This document shows positions 18,432 through 27,537 of a stretch of DNA of 64,000 bases, in pieces. Position 1 is the stretch's first letter. Each line of letters opens with the position of its first letter. The notes under the pieces were generated by a model that saw nothing but the letters and a program-made list of their open reading frames with translations, searched no databases and was not told the origin of the DNA. The position numbers were made by a program, and so were the translations under genes. The stretch is taken from assembly GCA_016791445.1 (NCBI GenBank), contig JAEUMP010000020.1, forward strand, positions 62,001 through 126,000, read 5' to 3'. The stretch comes from Hyphomonadaceae bacterium (GTDB taxonomy: Bacteria > Pseudomonadota > Alphaproteobacteria > Caulobacterales > Aquidulcibacteraceae).

Positions 18432-19313
18432 CTACAGCGCCGGGAGCGCCCAGCCCCGGCGGTCGCAGGCCGCGAGCACGGTGTTGCGCAGCAGACAGGC
18501 GATGGTCATCGGCCCCACGCCCCCGGGGACCGGCGTGATCCACGCCGCGCGCGCCGCCGCCGCGTCGAACGCGACGTCGCCCACGAGCCGCGTCTTGCCT
18601 TCGCCCTTCTCCGGCGCGGGCACGCGGTTGATACCGACATCGAGCACGATGGCCCCGTCGCGCACCCAGTCGCCCTGCACGAATTGCGCACGACCGATGG
18701 CAGGCACAAGAATGTCGGCGCTCCGACACAGCGCGGCGAGATCACGCGTCTTCGAGTGCGCGATGGTGACGGTGCAATCCTCGGCGAGAAAAAGAAGCGC
18801 CGCAGGCCGCCCGACAAGGATGGACCGGCCCAGGACCACAACGTTCTTGCCCGCCAACTTCTCGCCCGTGGACTTGGCGAGGACCACGCACCCATAGGGC
18901 GTGCAGGGGCGCAGGCCCGGCTTGCCGAGGGCGAGCCGCCCGGCGCTGGTGTCCGTGAGGCCGTCGACGTCCTTTTGCGGATCGATCACGTCGAGCACAC
19001 GCTGGGGGTCGATGTGCGCCGGCAAGGGCAACTGGACGAGAATCCCGTCCACGTCCGGATCGGCGCTGAGCGCCTTCACGCGCGCGACGACTTCCGCTTC
19101 CGCAGTATCCGCCGGCAATTCGATGTGCAGCGAGCGCATGCCCGCGGCAGCGGTCTCCTTCACCTTCGAACGCACATAGACGTGGCTCGCCGGATCGTCG
19201 CCGACGATCACCACAGCAAGTGTCGGTTGTCCGGGCAACGCAGGAACCACCGCCCCCACCTGAATGCGCAGCGTCGCCGCGATCGCCTTGCCGTCGATGA
19301 TACGCGCACTCAT
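18432..19313 (-). CDS. folD: Bifunctional methylene-THF dehydrogenase / methenyl-THF cyclohydrolase
   Basis: 293 residues, normal for FolD. It interconverts 5,10-methylene-, methenyl- and 10-formyl-tetrahydrofolate for purine and formyl-methionine supply. The catalytic Y-x3-K (SHVYVRSKVK), DGILVQLPLP and the NADP-binding VVVLGRSILVGRPAA are clear, as is the closing PGGVGPMTIA. The ATG overlaps the stop of the DUF167 gene upstream (ATGA), so yggT-DUF167-folD form one operon. Confidence 0.96.
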   Translation of the reverse strand: MSARIIDGKAIAATLRIQVGAVVPALPGQPTLAVVIVGDDPASHVYVRSKVKETAAAGMRSLHIELPADTAEAEVVARVKALSADPDVDGILVQLPLPAHIDPQRVLDVIDPQKDVDGLTDTSAGRLALGKPGLRPCTPYGCVVLAKSTGEKLAGKNVVVLGRSILVGRPAALLFLAEDCTVTIAHSKTRDLAALCRSADILVPAIGRAQFVQGDWVRDGAIVLDVGINRVPAPEKGEGKTRLVGDVAFDAAAARAAWITPVPGGVGPMTIACLLRNTVLAACDRRGWALPAL

Positions 19314-19630
19314 GACTTGTCCTTCAATCCCGCAAGCCATGCGTCCATCTCCGCCGCCGTCGGGCCCGCGACATAGATCGTCTTCACCCGCATGGTCGCG
19401 CCGCGTTCGATGCGCACGGAAGACTTCGCGACCCCGAGACTGTCGGCGAGCAGTTCCACGAGCGCTTCGTTGGCTTCGCCGTCCTCGGGCGCCGCCCGGA
19501 CGCGGGCCTTTACATGCGCAGCGCCAGCCGAGTCGGTTGCAAGCCCGTCTATGCGATCGTCATTGCTCGACGGCGTCAGCCGTACGCGGATGGTGGCGCC
19601 GGCCGCCTTGATTCGGACAGCGTCGTTCAT
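19310..19630 (-). CDS. DUF167/YggU-family protein
   Basis: 106 residues. The family hallmark is seen in VRLTPSSNDDRIDGL, VKARVRAAPEDGEANEAL and VRIERGATMRVKTI. The small alpha/beta fold has no established biochemical role. It is coupled at both ends: its ATG overlaps the yggT stop and its TGA overlaps the folD start. YggT-YggU adjacency is common in proteobacteria. The longer frame reaching 20002 is not supported. Confidence 0.9.
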   Translation of the reverse strand: MNDAVRIKAAGATIRVRLTPSSNDDRIDGLATDSAGAAHVKARVRAAPEDGEANEALVELLADSLGVAKSSVRIERGATMRVKTIYVAGPTAAEMDAWLAGLKDKS

Positions 19631-19920
19631 CGCCAGGACAACGGCACCACCGCATAGAGCAGCCGCACGAGGAAAAGCAGACCGAGGATCAGCACGATCG
19701 GCGACAGGTCGATGCCGCCGATAGGCGGAATGACGCGGCGCAGAGGTTTCAGCAGCGGATCCGTGAGGCGCTGGGTGAAGTCCCAGATCTGGGCGACGAA
19801 GGCGTTGCGGCGGCTGACGATGTCGAACGCCACCAGCCAAGAGATCACCGCGTTGACGATGAGCACGATGATGATGAGCTGAACGATGGCGCCGAAGAGC
19901 CAGAGGAATGGGCCTGCCAT
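19627..19920 (-). CDS. YggT-family integral membrane protein
   Basis: 97 residues with two membrane helices (LFGAIVQLIIIVLIVNAVISW and a second from about residue 70). Between them lies the conserved loop QIWDFTQRLTDPLLKPLRRVIPP that defines the family. Homologues have been linked to osmotic shock tolerance and cell-envelope or division functions, without a defined activity. It is first in the yggT-DUF167-folD operon. Start ATG 19918-19920 is chosen over a longer frame because the conserved part begins at MAGPFLWLF. Confidence 0.9.
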   Translation of the reverse strand: MAGPFLWLFGAIVQLIIIVLIVNAVISWLVAFDIVSRRNAFVAQIWDFTQRLTDPLLKPLRRVIPPIGGIDLSPIVLILGLLFLVRLLYAVVPLSWR

Positions 19921-20021
19921 GGGTGGCTTTCTGGTTGGGGAATCCGTTGCTCCGGCGTGTATCAAGGCTCGCCCGCCCGGAAAAGCGGGCGCCTGTGGAC
20001 AACTTGACGTTACCCCGATCC

Positions 20022-20051
20022 TTGACGCTTCCCCCGACCCGCCCGTATAGG
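20022..20051 (+). promoter_or_regulatory. Promoter for tRNA-Ala
   Basis: TTGACG at 20022 and TATAGG at 20046 are 18 bases apart, about 44 bases ahead of the tRNA. A second TTGACG 18 bases upstream repeats the -35 element. Short GC hairpins lie between the predicted start and the mature tRNA. Confidence 0.65.
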
Positions 20052-20094
20052 ACGCCTCCCTGAACGGAGGCCCCGGCCTCCGGGACGCCTACAA

Positions 20095-20170
<76 letters not shown>

Positions 20171-20422
20171 TTTCCGCCAGCGCCTACCCCGATAGCGCCC
20201 GATCTCTGGACTCCGCCCTGCCGGCGTGAGGCGTCCGACATCGCTGCGACAGACGTATTTCGACGCAAACCCGCGTCGCTCACCCCGGTCACACAACCTC
20301 TCGTCTAAACCCGCATGCGTCTGCGCGCGCCCTGCCGTTTGCTTGCGTCGACGTGTTGTCCACGTCGAATCCAAAACCCTGGCTTGCGCGCGGCGCCCGT
20401 TGGCGTCGCGCGCCTTTTCTTT
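20171..20422 (+). other. Unexplained 250-base transcribed-looking region ending in a strong terminator
   Basis: No credible gene lies on either strand between the tRNA 3' end and the response-regulator stop at 20425. On the plus strand there is a perfect 7-bp hairpin CGACGTG-TTGTC-CACGTCG (20349-20367), then a 12-bp stem GCGCGCGGCGCC/GGCGTCGCGCGC (20386-20413) followed by CTTTTCTTT. This is a good Rho-independent terminator for plus-strand RNA. Either the tRNA precursor has a ~215-base trailer or a small RNA gene sits here. Confidence 0.45.
20386..20422 (+). terminator. Rho-independent terminator
   Basis: A 12-bp GC stem (one G-T wobble) with a CGTT loop is followed by CTTTTCTTT. The T-run on the plus strand shows it ends transcription coming from the tRNA side, not the minus-strand two-component operon. 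Confidence 0.75.
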
Positions 20423-20424
20423 GT

Positions 20425-21228
20425 TCAGGACGTCGCGGGCCGCCCCTGACCCTGCAGGTCGCGCAGCACGGCCTGCATGTAGGCGCGACCGACGGGGGTC
20501 TCCGCCCCGCCGGTCATGCGCACCACAAGGCCGCCGCTCGGAGACCGGCGAACCGCCGCGACGCGCGCGCGCCGCACGAGCACGGACCGGTGAATGCGCG
20601 ACCATTCCGCAGGATCAAGCAGGCTCTCCAGCCCCGCCATCGTCGCACGCAGGAGATGGCTGCGGGCGCCGCAGTGCAGACGCATGTAGTCGCGCTCCGC
20701 CTCGATCCAGTCGATGTTCTCGACCGGCACGCGCAACCACTGGCCGCGATCCTTTATCCAGAACTCCTTCTCGAAACGCTTGTCCGGCGGCGCGCGTGTT
20801 TCTGCACGAAGGACTTCCACCACTTCCGTCAATTCCTGGACACGAGATTGCGCAGCCCGCGCGACACGGGACTCGCGCGCCCGCTGCAACGCGAGTGCGA
20901 GACGATCGAATTCCACCGGCTTCAGCAGATAGTCGACTGCGTGGGCCTCGAAGGCGCGCACGGCGAACTGGTCGTAAGCGGTCACGAAGACGATTTCCGG
21001 ACCGCCGTCGGCGACCGCGTCGGCGACTTCGAAACCATCGAGCACCGGCATCTTTACATCGAGCAACACCACGTCCGGCGTCTTCGCGCGGATCGCCTCC
21101 ACTGTTTCCCCGCCGTCACGGGCAAAGCCGATGAAGCGCACATCGCTCATCTGCGACAGTGCAAGCTGCAACCTGCGGCGCGCGAGCGGTTCGTCGTCGG
21201 CGACAAGCACTGAGATCGGCGCCATCAT
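20425..21228 (-). CDS. LytTR-type DNA-binding response regulator
   Basis: 267 residues. The receiver domain (1-125) has acidic D11/D12, phosphoacceptor Asp57 (VVLLDVKMP), the VTAYD switch threonine and Lys in LLKPVEF. A helical linker joins it to a LytTR DNA-binding domain (about 155-255) with VENIDWIEAERDYMRLH and SVLVRRARVAAV. LytTR regulators bind paired short direct repeats. The start overlaps the stop of the histidine kinase upstream by four bases, giving a kinase-regulator operon downstream of ileS. Targets are unknown. Confidence 0.94.
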   Translation of the reverse strand: MMAPISVLVADDEPLARRRLQLALSQMSDVRFIGFARDGGETVEAIRAKTPDVVLLDVKMPVLDGFEVADAVADGGPEIVFVTAYDQFAVRAFEAHAVDYLLKPVEFDRLALALQRARESRVARAAQSRVQELTEVVEVLRAETRAPPDKRFEKEFWIKDRGQWLRVPVENIDWIEAERDYMRLHCGARSHLLRATMAGLESLLDPAEWSRIHRSVLVRRARVAAVRRSPSGGLVVRMTGGAETPVGRAYMQAVLRDLQGQGRPATS

Positions 21229-22409
21229 CCACGCTCCAGCGGCATGTCGAGTTCGACGAGGACACCCCCGCCCCGGTCTCCGCGCAGAATGCGCATTTCT
21301 GCGGCGTCGCCGTAGAGCGTCGCGAGACGATCGCGCGTATTGCTCCAGCCTACGCCCTCCCGGCGCGCACGCGCGGGATCGATCCCCGGCCCGTCATCCT
21401 CGACGTAAAGCACGAGCCGCCCGTCCGCCTCACGACCGCCTAGCCAGATGTTTGCGGCGCCGCCCGCAGGCGCCACCGCGTACTTCACCGCATTCTCGAC
21501 CAGCGGCTGCAACACCATGCTCGGCACGAGACAATCGTTGAGTGCGGCAGGCCAATCGCAATGGCAGCTCAGCTTGTCGCCGAATCGCGCCGCTTCAATG
21601 CCGAGATACTCGCGCTGCATGCTCGCTTCCTTCCCGAGCGTGGACTTGTTGGCGGCATCGGTATCGATGCTGTGCCGCAGGAAGCCCGACAACCGGAGCA
21701 ACATTTCCTCCGCCTCCGCATTGCGCCGATCAAGCACGAGCGTCGAGATGGAATTCAGCGTGTTGAACAGGAAGTGCGGATTGAGCTGATAGCGCAGCAT
21801 CGCCAGTTGCGCGGCCTGCGCCTGCGCGAGCGCCCGCACCGCCCGCTCGCGTTCAGCCTGCAGGTCGATGACCGCCATGAGCGCGACATAGGCGCCCATC
21901 CAGGCCGCGAAGATCCACGAAAACTGCAGCAGATAGGTGACGAACGCATCTGCCGGCGACACCGCGGGAACGACGGGACGCAGCACATAGAAGATCACGG
22001 TGTTCGCGGCGCAGAATACCAGCCACGACACCACCGCCCCGGCGAACGTCGTCGCCACCCGGCTCGGGAACGGCCCGTCCGCCATTGTCACGATTAAATG
22101 CGCCGCCCCAGAGCAAGCGACCCCAATCGCCACCGACACCATGCGCCGCAGCAGCAGTTCCCATTCGATCGCACCGGAATCCATGGCCGTCCAGGCCGTC
22201 GCGTGCATCAGGTAACCCACCCAGAAGACGCCCACGAGGATGAGCCCCGCGCGCCACATCGGCGTCGCGAGCCTTCCATCGGCGCTGCGGGACTGGTCCG
22301 TCCGATCCAAAAGCGGGTTCTCCCGGGCGCAGTATATCGCGCGCGCGGGTGCGACGAGAGACCCTCGTCGCAGTGGGGGAGCCGCTCGTCGCAAAGTTCG
22401 GCGCGCCAT
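21225..22409 (-). CDS. LytS/YehU-type sensor histidine kinase
   Basis: Up to 394 residues. Four membrane helices are predicted between about residues 50 and 190 (GLILVGVFWVGYLMH and later segments). A short coiled linker leads to the His_kinase domain with phosphoacceptor His in LRYQLNPHFLFNTLNS, an N-box VLQPLVENAVKYAV and a GxGIDPARARREGVG ATP lid. The first ~50 residues before MWRAGL (ATG at 22259) look non-conserved, so translation may begin there instead; neither has a clear ribosome site. The upstream ileS stop is only 20 bases before the longer start. Confidence 0.9.
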   Translation of the reverse strand: MARRTLRRAAPPLRRGSLVAPARAIYCARENPLLDRTDQSRSADGRLATPMWRAGLILVGVFWVGYLMHATAWTAMDSGAIEWELLLRRMVSVAIGVACSGAAHLIVTMADGPFPSRVATTFAGAVVSWLVFCAANTVIFYVLRPVVPAVSPADAFVTYLLQFSWIFAAWMGAYVALMAVIDLQAERERAVRALAQAQAAQLAMLRYQLNPHFLFNTLNSISTLVLDRRNAEAEEMLLRLSGFLRHSIDTDAANKSTLGKEASMQREYLGIEAARFGDKLSCHCDWPAALNDCLVPSMVLQPLVENAVKYAVAPAGGAANIWLGGREADGRLVLYVEDDGPGIDPARARREGVGWSNTRDRLATLYGDAAEMRILRGDRGGGVLVELDMPLERG

Positions 22410-22429
22410 CTACGGGAAATCGCCGGCTG

Positions 22430-25400
22430 TCAGGCCCGCTTCAGTGCGGCCGTGAGGTCCGTGTCGTCGAGGTCGAGCGGCTCCAGCAGATCCGCATCGG
22501 CGAGGGCGCCCACGTTCACCTTCTCGGCGAGAAGTTCGCGCGAGAGCGTCTCCGCGTGCCGCCCTACGAACGCTTCGGCGTCCGCTCCCGAGAGGGCAAG
22601 CACGATGCGGTCCGACACCGCATACCGGGCCTTCTTGCGTGCATCCTGCAATTGCCGGAGCACCTCGCGAAGGCGACCCTCCTCGATGAGTTCGGGATCG
22701 AGCGCTGTTTCGAGCGCCACGAGCAGGCCGTTTTCAACTGACGTCGCGTAGCCGCCTTTGTCGGTCGCATCGAGCAGGAAATCCTCGGGCGCAAGCACCT
22801 CTGGATCGCCGCCGAGATCGAGCGTCACCGATTGTTTCGCGAGCACCGCCTCCACGATCTTCGCGGTCTGAGTGGCGTCGGCGAGCACGCCCTTCAGCGC
22901 ACCGAGCTTGGCCTTCAGCCGTTTGCCGACCGCCGCGAGATTGGGGCGGAGCGAATACGAGACGAACGCCGCCTCTTCCTCCGGCGCGAGCGCCTTCACC
23001 TCACGGACATTCAGCTCCTCGGCGATCAATTGCGCGTTTGCTGCGACGATAACGACGTCCGACGCCTTCGGCACGCGCACATAGGCGGCCTTGAGCGGCT
23101 GGCGCGTCTTCAGGTTCGCCTTCGCGCGGGCGGAGCGGCCGAGATAGACCGTGTTCAGCACAAGCGACATGGACGAGATGAGCGCCTCATCAATGGCGGT
23201 CGCATCGGCTTCCGGCCAGTCGTCGAGATGCACCGACTCCGCGGCGCCGCCCGGCTGGTGCGCCGCGAGGTTGCGGTAAAGCGCCTCGGCGAAGAACGGC
23301 GCCATCGGCGCCATCAGCTTCACGGTCGTCAGCAGCGCTTCATAGAGCGCGATGAAGGCGCTCTCCGCATCGCCCTCGTCCACCCGCCCCCAGAAACGGC
23401 GGCGATTGCGGCGGACATACCAGTTCGACAGATCGCGATCGACGAATTCGGCGATGAGGCGCGTTGCCTCCGCCGCGTCGTAGTCTTCCAGCGCCTGCGT
23501 CACGTCGACGATGAGCCGGTTGCGCTTGGCTTCGAGCCAGCGGTCGATTTCGGGACGCTCGCTGAGCCTCAGCTTGAGCGACAGGTCCGGTTTCGACAGG
23601 TTCGCGTAGGACACGAAGAACGAATAGACGTTCCACAGCGTCAGGAAGACCGGCATCTGCTGCTTGGCGATGTCGTCGCGCTTGAAGGCGAGGTTCTTGC
23701 CCGGCGCGGCCGCGTTCAGGATGTACCAGCGCAGCGGATCGCAGCCCTCCTTGTTGAGGACCGACCACGGATCCACCGTGTTGCCGCGCGACTTCGACAT
23801 CTTCTTGTCGTGCTCGTCGTTGATGAAGCCCATCACAACGACATTCTTGAAGGCTGGCGAATTCGGCGCGAGCTTCGCCAGCGGCCCCGCCGGCGTCTTC
23901 GCATCGCCCGCATAGGTCAGGAGCGCCGCGATGGCGTGCAGCGAGTAGAACCAGCCGCGCGTCTGGTCCATCGCCTCGGAGATGTAATCCGCCGGGAACT
24001 GCTTCTCGAACGCTTCGACGTTCTCGAACGGATAGTGCCACTGGGCATACGGCATGGCGCCGGAGTCGAACCACACATCGACGGTGTCGCTGACGCGGCG
24101 GAAGGTCTTGCCGTCCTTTTCGAACGTGATCTCGTCAACGTAGGGGCGATGCAGGTCGAGATCCTTGAGATCGCGTCCAACCAGTTTCGACAGCTGCTCC
24201 ACCGAGCCAATGCACTCGAAGCTCTCGCCGTCCTCGCTCTGCCAGATCGGCAGCGGGCAGCCCCAGAAACGCTCGCGGCTGATGGACCAGTCGATGTTGT
24301 TTTCGAGCCAGCGGCCGAAGCGTCCGTCGCGCACGTGCTCGGGTTGCCAGTTGATCGCCTGGTTGTTGGCGATGAGGCGATCCTTCACGGCGGTAGTGCG
24401 CAGATACCAGCTCGTCTTGGCGAGGAAGAGCAGCGGCGTGTCATCCCGCCAGCAGTGCGGATACGCGTGCTTGATGCGATCCGCGCGGAAGATGCGGCCG
24501 CGCTGCTTGAGGTCGCGCACGATCTGCTTGTCGGCGTCCTTGAAGAAATGGCCCGCATAGGGACCTGCCCCGTCCGGCGCGTCGAGCGGCTTGACCTCCG
24601 GCAGCATGAGCCCGTCGCGCCCCGCCGAGAAGAGCACCGGAAGCCCGTGCTTCTCCCCCATTTCGAGATCGCCGTAGGCGGTCGCGGTGTGCAGCACCCC
24701 GGAGCCCGCTGTGATGTCCACGTGATCGTCGACGAGCACGGTGCGCAGCGCGCCGCCGGTCTCCGCAGGTTCCCAGCCACGCAGCACCGGCTGGTAGGAA
24801 ACGCCCGCGAGCCGCTCCTCGGAAAATTCGGAAACGACCGTGAACGTCCCTTCCGCGAAGATCGTCGGTGCGAGCACGCTGGCGACGATGTAAAGCTCCT
24901 TCGCCGCATCCGCCGGCGCGTTCCAGAACGGCGGCGCCTCGACCAGCGCATATTGAGTCTCCGGCGCGACACAGATGGCGACGTTGGCGCCGAGGGTCCA
25001 CGGCGTCGTCGTCCACGCAAGCAGATTGACATCGCGCGTCTCGGTGGCGGCGACCACGCCGCGCTTCTTGAGCTCCGCGCCGTCGGCGATGAACTTCACC
25101 CAGGCGGAGGGATCATCGACGTCCTCCTTCATGCCTAGCGAGACTTCGTGGTCCGCGAGCGAGGTGTTGCACCGCGGGCAGTGCATTGTGGTCTTGTAGT
25201 CCTTGTAGAAAAGCCCTCGATCCCAGAGGTTCTTCAAGATCCACCACTCGGTTTCGATATAGCTGTTGTGATACGTCACATAGGCCCGATCGAAGTCGAC
25301 CCAGAAGCCGATGCGCTCGGTGAGGCTCACCCAGTCCTTGATGTAGGTGAAGACGCTTTCGCGGCACTTCTCGTTGAAGGCGGCGATGCCGTACTTCTCG

Positions 25401-25744
25401 ATGTCCTGCTTAGACTTCGAGCCGATCTGCTTCTCGACCTCCAATTCCACCGGAAGACCGTGCGTGTCCCAGCCGGCGCGGCGGTCCACCTGATGGCCCT
25501 GCATGGTCTTGAAGCGGCAATAGACGTCCTTCACCGTCCGCGCAGAGACGTGGTGGATGCCGGGGCGCCCGTTCGCCGTCGGCGGCCCTTCGAAGAACAC
25601 GTATGGCTTCTTGCCCGGCTTCGAGCGGGCCATGGCCTTCTTCTGGATGTCGGCGGCGCGCCAGTAATCGAGAATGCCCTGCTCCAGCACCGGAAAGGCC
25701 GGCGCTGCGGGAACGTCTTCGAAGAGCGCGGAATCGCGGGTCAT
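22430..25744 (-). CDS. ileS: Isoleucyl-tRNA synthetase, type 2 (IleRS2)
   Basis: 1104 residues, longer than the ~930-960 of the common bacterial type 1 enzyme. It charges tRNA-Ile. The class I signature after EGPPTANGRP reads G62-I-H-H instead of HxGH (25550-25561), while the second signature KKMSKSRGN is normal. The editing domain (TTPWTLGANVA) is present. The C-terminal ~200 residues (SYSLRPNLAAVGKRLKAKLG) match the type 2 C-terminal extension rather than a zinc finger. Type 2 enzymes tolerate mupirocin. No T-box or other leader structure is seen upstream, and the gene diverges from cysH. Confidence 0.96.
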   Translation of the reverse strand: MTRDSALFEDVPAAPAFPVLEQGILDYWRAADIQKKAMARSKPGKKPYVFFEGPPTANGRPGIHHVSARTVKDVYCRFKTMQGHQVDRRAGWDTHGLPVELEVEKQIGSKSKQDIEKYGIAAFNEKCRESVFTYIKDWVSLTERIGFWVDFDRAYVTYHNSYIETEWWILKNLWDRGLFYKDYKTTMHCPRCNTSLADHEVSLGMKEDVDDPSAWVKFIADGAELKKRGVVAATETRDVNLLAWTTTPWTLGANVAICVAPETQYALVEAPPFWNAPADAAKELYIVASVLAPTIFAEGTFTVVSEFSEERLAGVSYQPVLRGWEPAETGGALRTVLVDDHVDITAGSGVLHTATAYGDLEMGEKHGLPVLFSAGRDGLMLPEVKPLDAPDGAGPYAGHFFKDADKQIVRDLKQRGRIFRADRIKHAYPHCWRDDTPLLFLAKTSWYLRTTAVKDRLIANNQAINWQPEHVRDGRFGRWLENNIDWSISRERFWGCPLPIWQSEDGESFECIGSVEQLSKLVGRDLKDLDLHRPYVDEITFEKDGKTFRRVSDTVDVWFDSGAMPYAQWHYPFENVEAFEKQFPADYISEAMDQTRGWFYSLHAIAALLTYAGDAKTPAGPLAKLAPNSPAFKNVVVMGFINDEHDKKMSKSRGNTVDPWSVLNKEGCDPLRWYILNAAAPGKNLAFKRDDIAKQQMPVFLTLWNVYSFFVSYANLSKPDLSLKLRLSERPEIDRWLEAKRNRLIVDVTQALEDYDAAEATRLIAEFVDRDLSNWYVRRNRRRFWGRVDEGDAESAFIALYEALLTTVKLMAPMAPFFAEALYRNLAAHQPGGAAESVHLDDWPEADATAIDEALISSMSLVLNTVYLGRSARAKANLKTRQPLKAAYVRVPKASDVVIVAANAQLIAEELNVREVKALAPEEEAAFVSYSLRPNLAAVGKRLKAKLGALKGVLADATQTAKIVEAVLAKQSVTLDLGGDPEVLAPEDFLLDATDKGGYATSVENGLLVALETALDPELIEEGRLREVLRQLQDARKKARYAVSDRIVLALSGADAEAFVGRHAETLSRELLAEKVNVGALADADLLEPLDLDDTDLTAALKRA

Positions 25745-25897
25745 GTTATCGGCCTGTGGGGGTTGAGGGGCGTCTTATGGCGTGCGCCGCCCGCCTGGGG
25801 CAAGGAGCCATGCATTTCAGGAAAGGGCGGCTTCATGGACGGATAAGGGGCCGCCTCTGCGTCCCGGCGCGGGGTCCGACTACCTGTTTCGGGCACC

Positions 25898-26620
25898 ATG
25901 GTCGTCCCCCTCACCCCCGCCCTCGCCGACAAGGTCGCCCGGACCGAAGCTCTTCTCGCCGAGGCCGCAGCGCTCGGCGACGTGGCGCTGGCGTCGAGCC
26001 TTTCGGCCGAAGACATGGTGCTGACCGCGCTCATCGCGAAGGCCGCGCTGCCCATTTCCGTATTCGCCATCGATACCGGACGCCTCCATGAGGAGACCGT
26101 CGCGCTGATCCCCGCGGCGCGCGAGAAGCTCGGCGTCGAGATCGAGGTGTTCCACCCGATCGCGCGGGACGTCGCGACCTATGTCCGCGAGAACGGCGCC
26201 AACGCGTTCTATGAGAGCCTCGAACTCCGCAAGGCGTGCTGCCACATCCGCAAGGTCGAGCCGCTGGAGCGCGCACTGAAGGGCAAGCGCGGCTGGATCA
26301 CCGGCCAGCGCCGAGACCAGGCCGTCACCCGCACCGAACTCGCTGAGCGCGAGCACGACGCGGCGCGCGGCATCGAGAAGTTCAATCCGCTGGCGGACTG
26401 GTCGTGGGAGGACGTGCTTGCATACGCCGCCGCCTTCGACGTGCCGATCAACCCGCTGCATGCGCGCGGCTACATCTCCATCGGCTGCGATCCCTGCACG
26501 CGGGCCATCCTCCCTGGCGAGGATCCGCGCGCGGGGCGCTGGTGGTGGGAAAACTCCGACAGCAAGGAATGCGGCCTGCACCTCTCGCCGCTGCCGACCC
26601 GATCCAGAGCGCCTGCATGA
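25898..26620 (+). CDS. cysH: Assimilatory adenylyl-sulfate (APS) reductase, Fe-S type
   Basis: 240 residues. It reduces activated sulfate to sulfite with thioredoxin. Nucleotide-binding SSLSAEDM (PP-loop-like) and FAIDTGRLHEET lie in the first 70 residues. Cysteine pairs CC at 114-115 and CDPC at 197-200 would hold a [4Fe-4S] cluster, and Cys225 in KECGLH is the catalytic cysteine. The cluster-binding pairs are typical of APS-specific enzymes and absent from PAPS-specific CysH. With no cysC (APS kinase) nearby, direct APS reduction is the consistent reading. It is coupled to cysD by ATGA. Confidence 0.94.
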   Translation: MVVPLTPALADKVARTEALLAEAAALGDVALASSLSAEDMVLTALIAKAALPISVFAIDTGRLHEETVALIPAAREKLGVEIEVFHPIARDVATYVRENGANAFYESLELRKACCHIRKVEPLERALKGKRGWITGQRRDQAVTRTELAEREHDAARGIEKFNPLADWSWEDVLAYAAAFDVPINPLHARGYISIGCDPCTRAILPGEDPRAGRWWWENSDSKECGLHLSPLPTRSRAPA

Positions 26621-27537
26621 CCGTCACCGCGAAAGCCGCCTCGGCGCTCTCCCATCTCGACCGTCTGGAGTCGGAAGCGATCCACATCCTGCGGGAAGTG
26701 GCCGCCGCCTTCGATCGCCCGGCGCTGCTGTTTTCCGGCGGCAAGGACAGCGCCGTGCTGCTCCGGCTGGCGGAGAAGGCGTTCCGGCCCGAGCCGCTGC
26801 CGTTTCCGCTGCTGCACGTCGATACGGGCCACAATTTTCCGGAAGTCATCGCCTTCCGTGACCAGCGCGCGGCGGAGCTCGGCGAACGTCTCATCGTCGC
26901 GAAGGTGGAGGACTCCATCGCGCGCGGCACGGTGCGCCTGCGCAAGGAAACCGACAGCCGCAACGCCGCCCAGGCCGTGACGCTGCTTGAAGCCATCGCC
27001 GAGCACCAGTTCGATGCGCTCCTCGGCGGCGCGCGGCGCGACGAGGAGAAGGCGCGCGCGAAGGAGCGCATCTTCTCGCACCGCGACGAATTCGGGCAAT
27101 GGAATCCGAAAGCCCAGCGCCCCGAACTCTGGAGTCTGTACAACACGCGCCTGCATCCCGGCGAGAACATGCGTGTCTTCCCGCTCTCCAACTGGACCGA
27201 GCGGGACATCTGGACCTACATCCACCGCGAGCGAATGGCGCTGCCATCGCTATACTACGCGCACGAGCGCGAGATCGTGCGGCGCGGCGAATTGCTGATG
27301 CCGGTGACGGAGATCACGCCGGCCGGCGAGAACGACAGTGTGGAGCGCGTCAGCGTACGCTTCCGCACGGTCGGCGACATCACCTGCACGGCGCCGGTGG
27401 CGAGCGTGGCGCGTAACCCGCTCCAAATCATCGCCGAAACCGAATTCGCCGATCTTTCGGAACGCGGCGCGACGCGCATGGACGACCAGGCATCGGAAGC
27501 GTCCATGGAGCGGCGCAAGAAGGAAGGCTACTTCTGA
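26617..27537 (+). CDS. cysD: Sulfate adenylyltransferase subunit 2
   Basis: 306 residues, standard CysD size. It forms APS from ATP and sulfate together with the GTPase subunit CysN. The PP-loop LLFSGGKDSAVLLRLA and VDTGHNFPEV are intact. FPLSNWTERDIWTYI and RTVGDITCTAPV are typical of the family, and the end MERRKKEGYF is strongly conserved. It overlaps cysH by four bases and shares one base with the cysN start (TGATG), so cysH-cysD-cysN are one translationally coupled operon. Confidence 0.97.
   Translation: MTVTAKAASALSHLDRLESEAIHILREVAAAFDRPALLFSGGKDSAVLLRLAEKAFRPEPLPFPLLHVDTGHNFPEVIAFRDQRAAELGERLIVAKVEDSIARGTVRLRKETDSRNAAQAVTLLEAIAEHQFDALLGGARRDEEKARAKERIFSHRDEFGQWNPKAQRPELWSLYNTRLHPGENMRVFPLSNWTERDIWTYIHRERMALPSLYYAHEREIVRRGELLMPVTEITPAGENDSVERVSVRFRTVGDITCTAPVASVARNPLQIIAETEFADLSERGATRMDDQASEASMERRKKEGYF

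Noticed and set aside
22832-25138. 768-codon open frame on the plus strand across ileS
   Set aside because: It is the antisense shadow of a clearly conserved ileS. Its translation is low in hydrophobic patterning and rich in Arg/Val/Gly, as expected from the reverse frame of a GC-rich gene.
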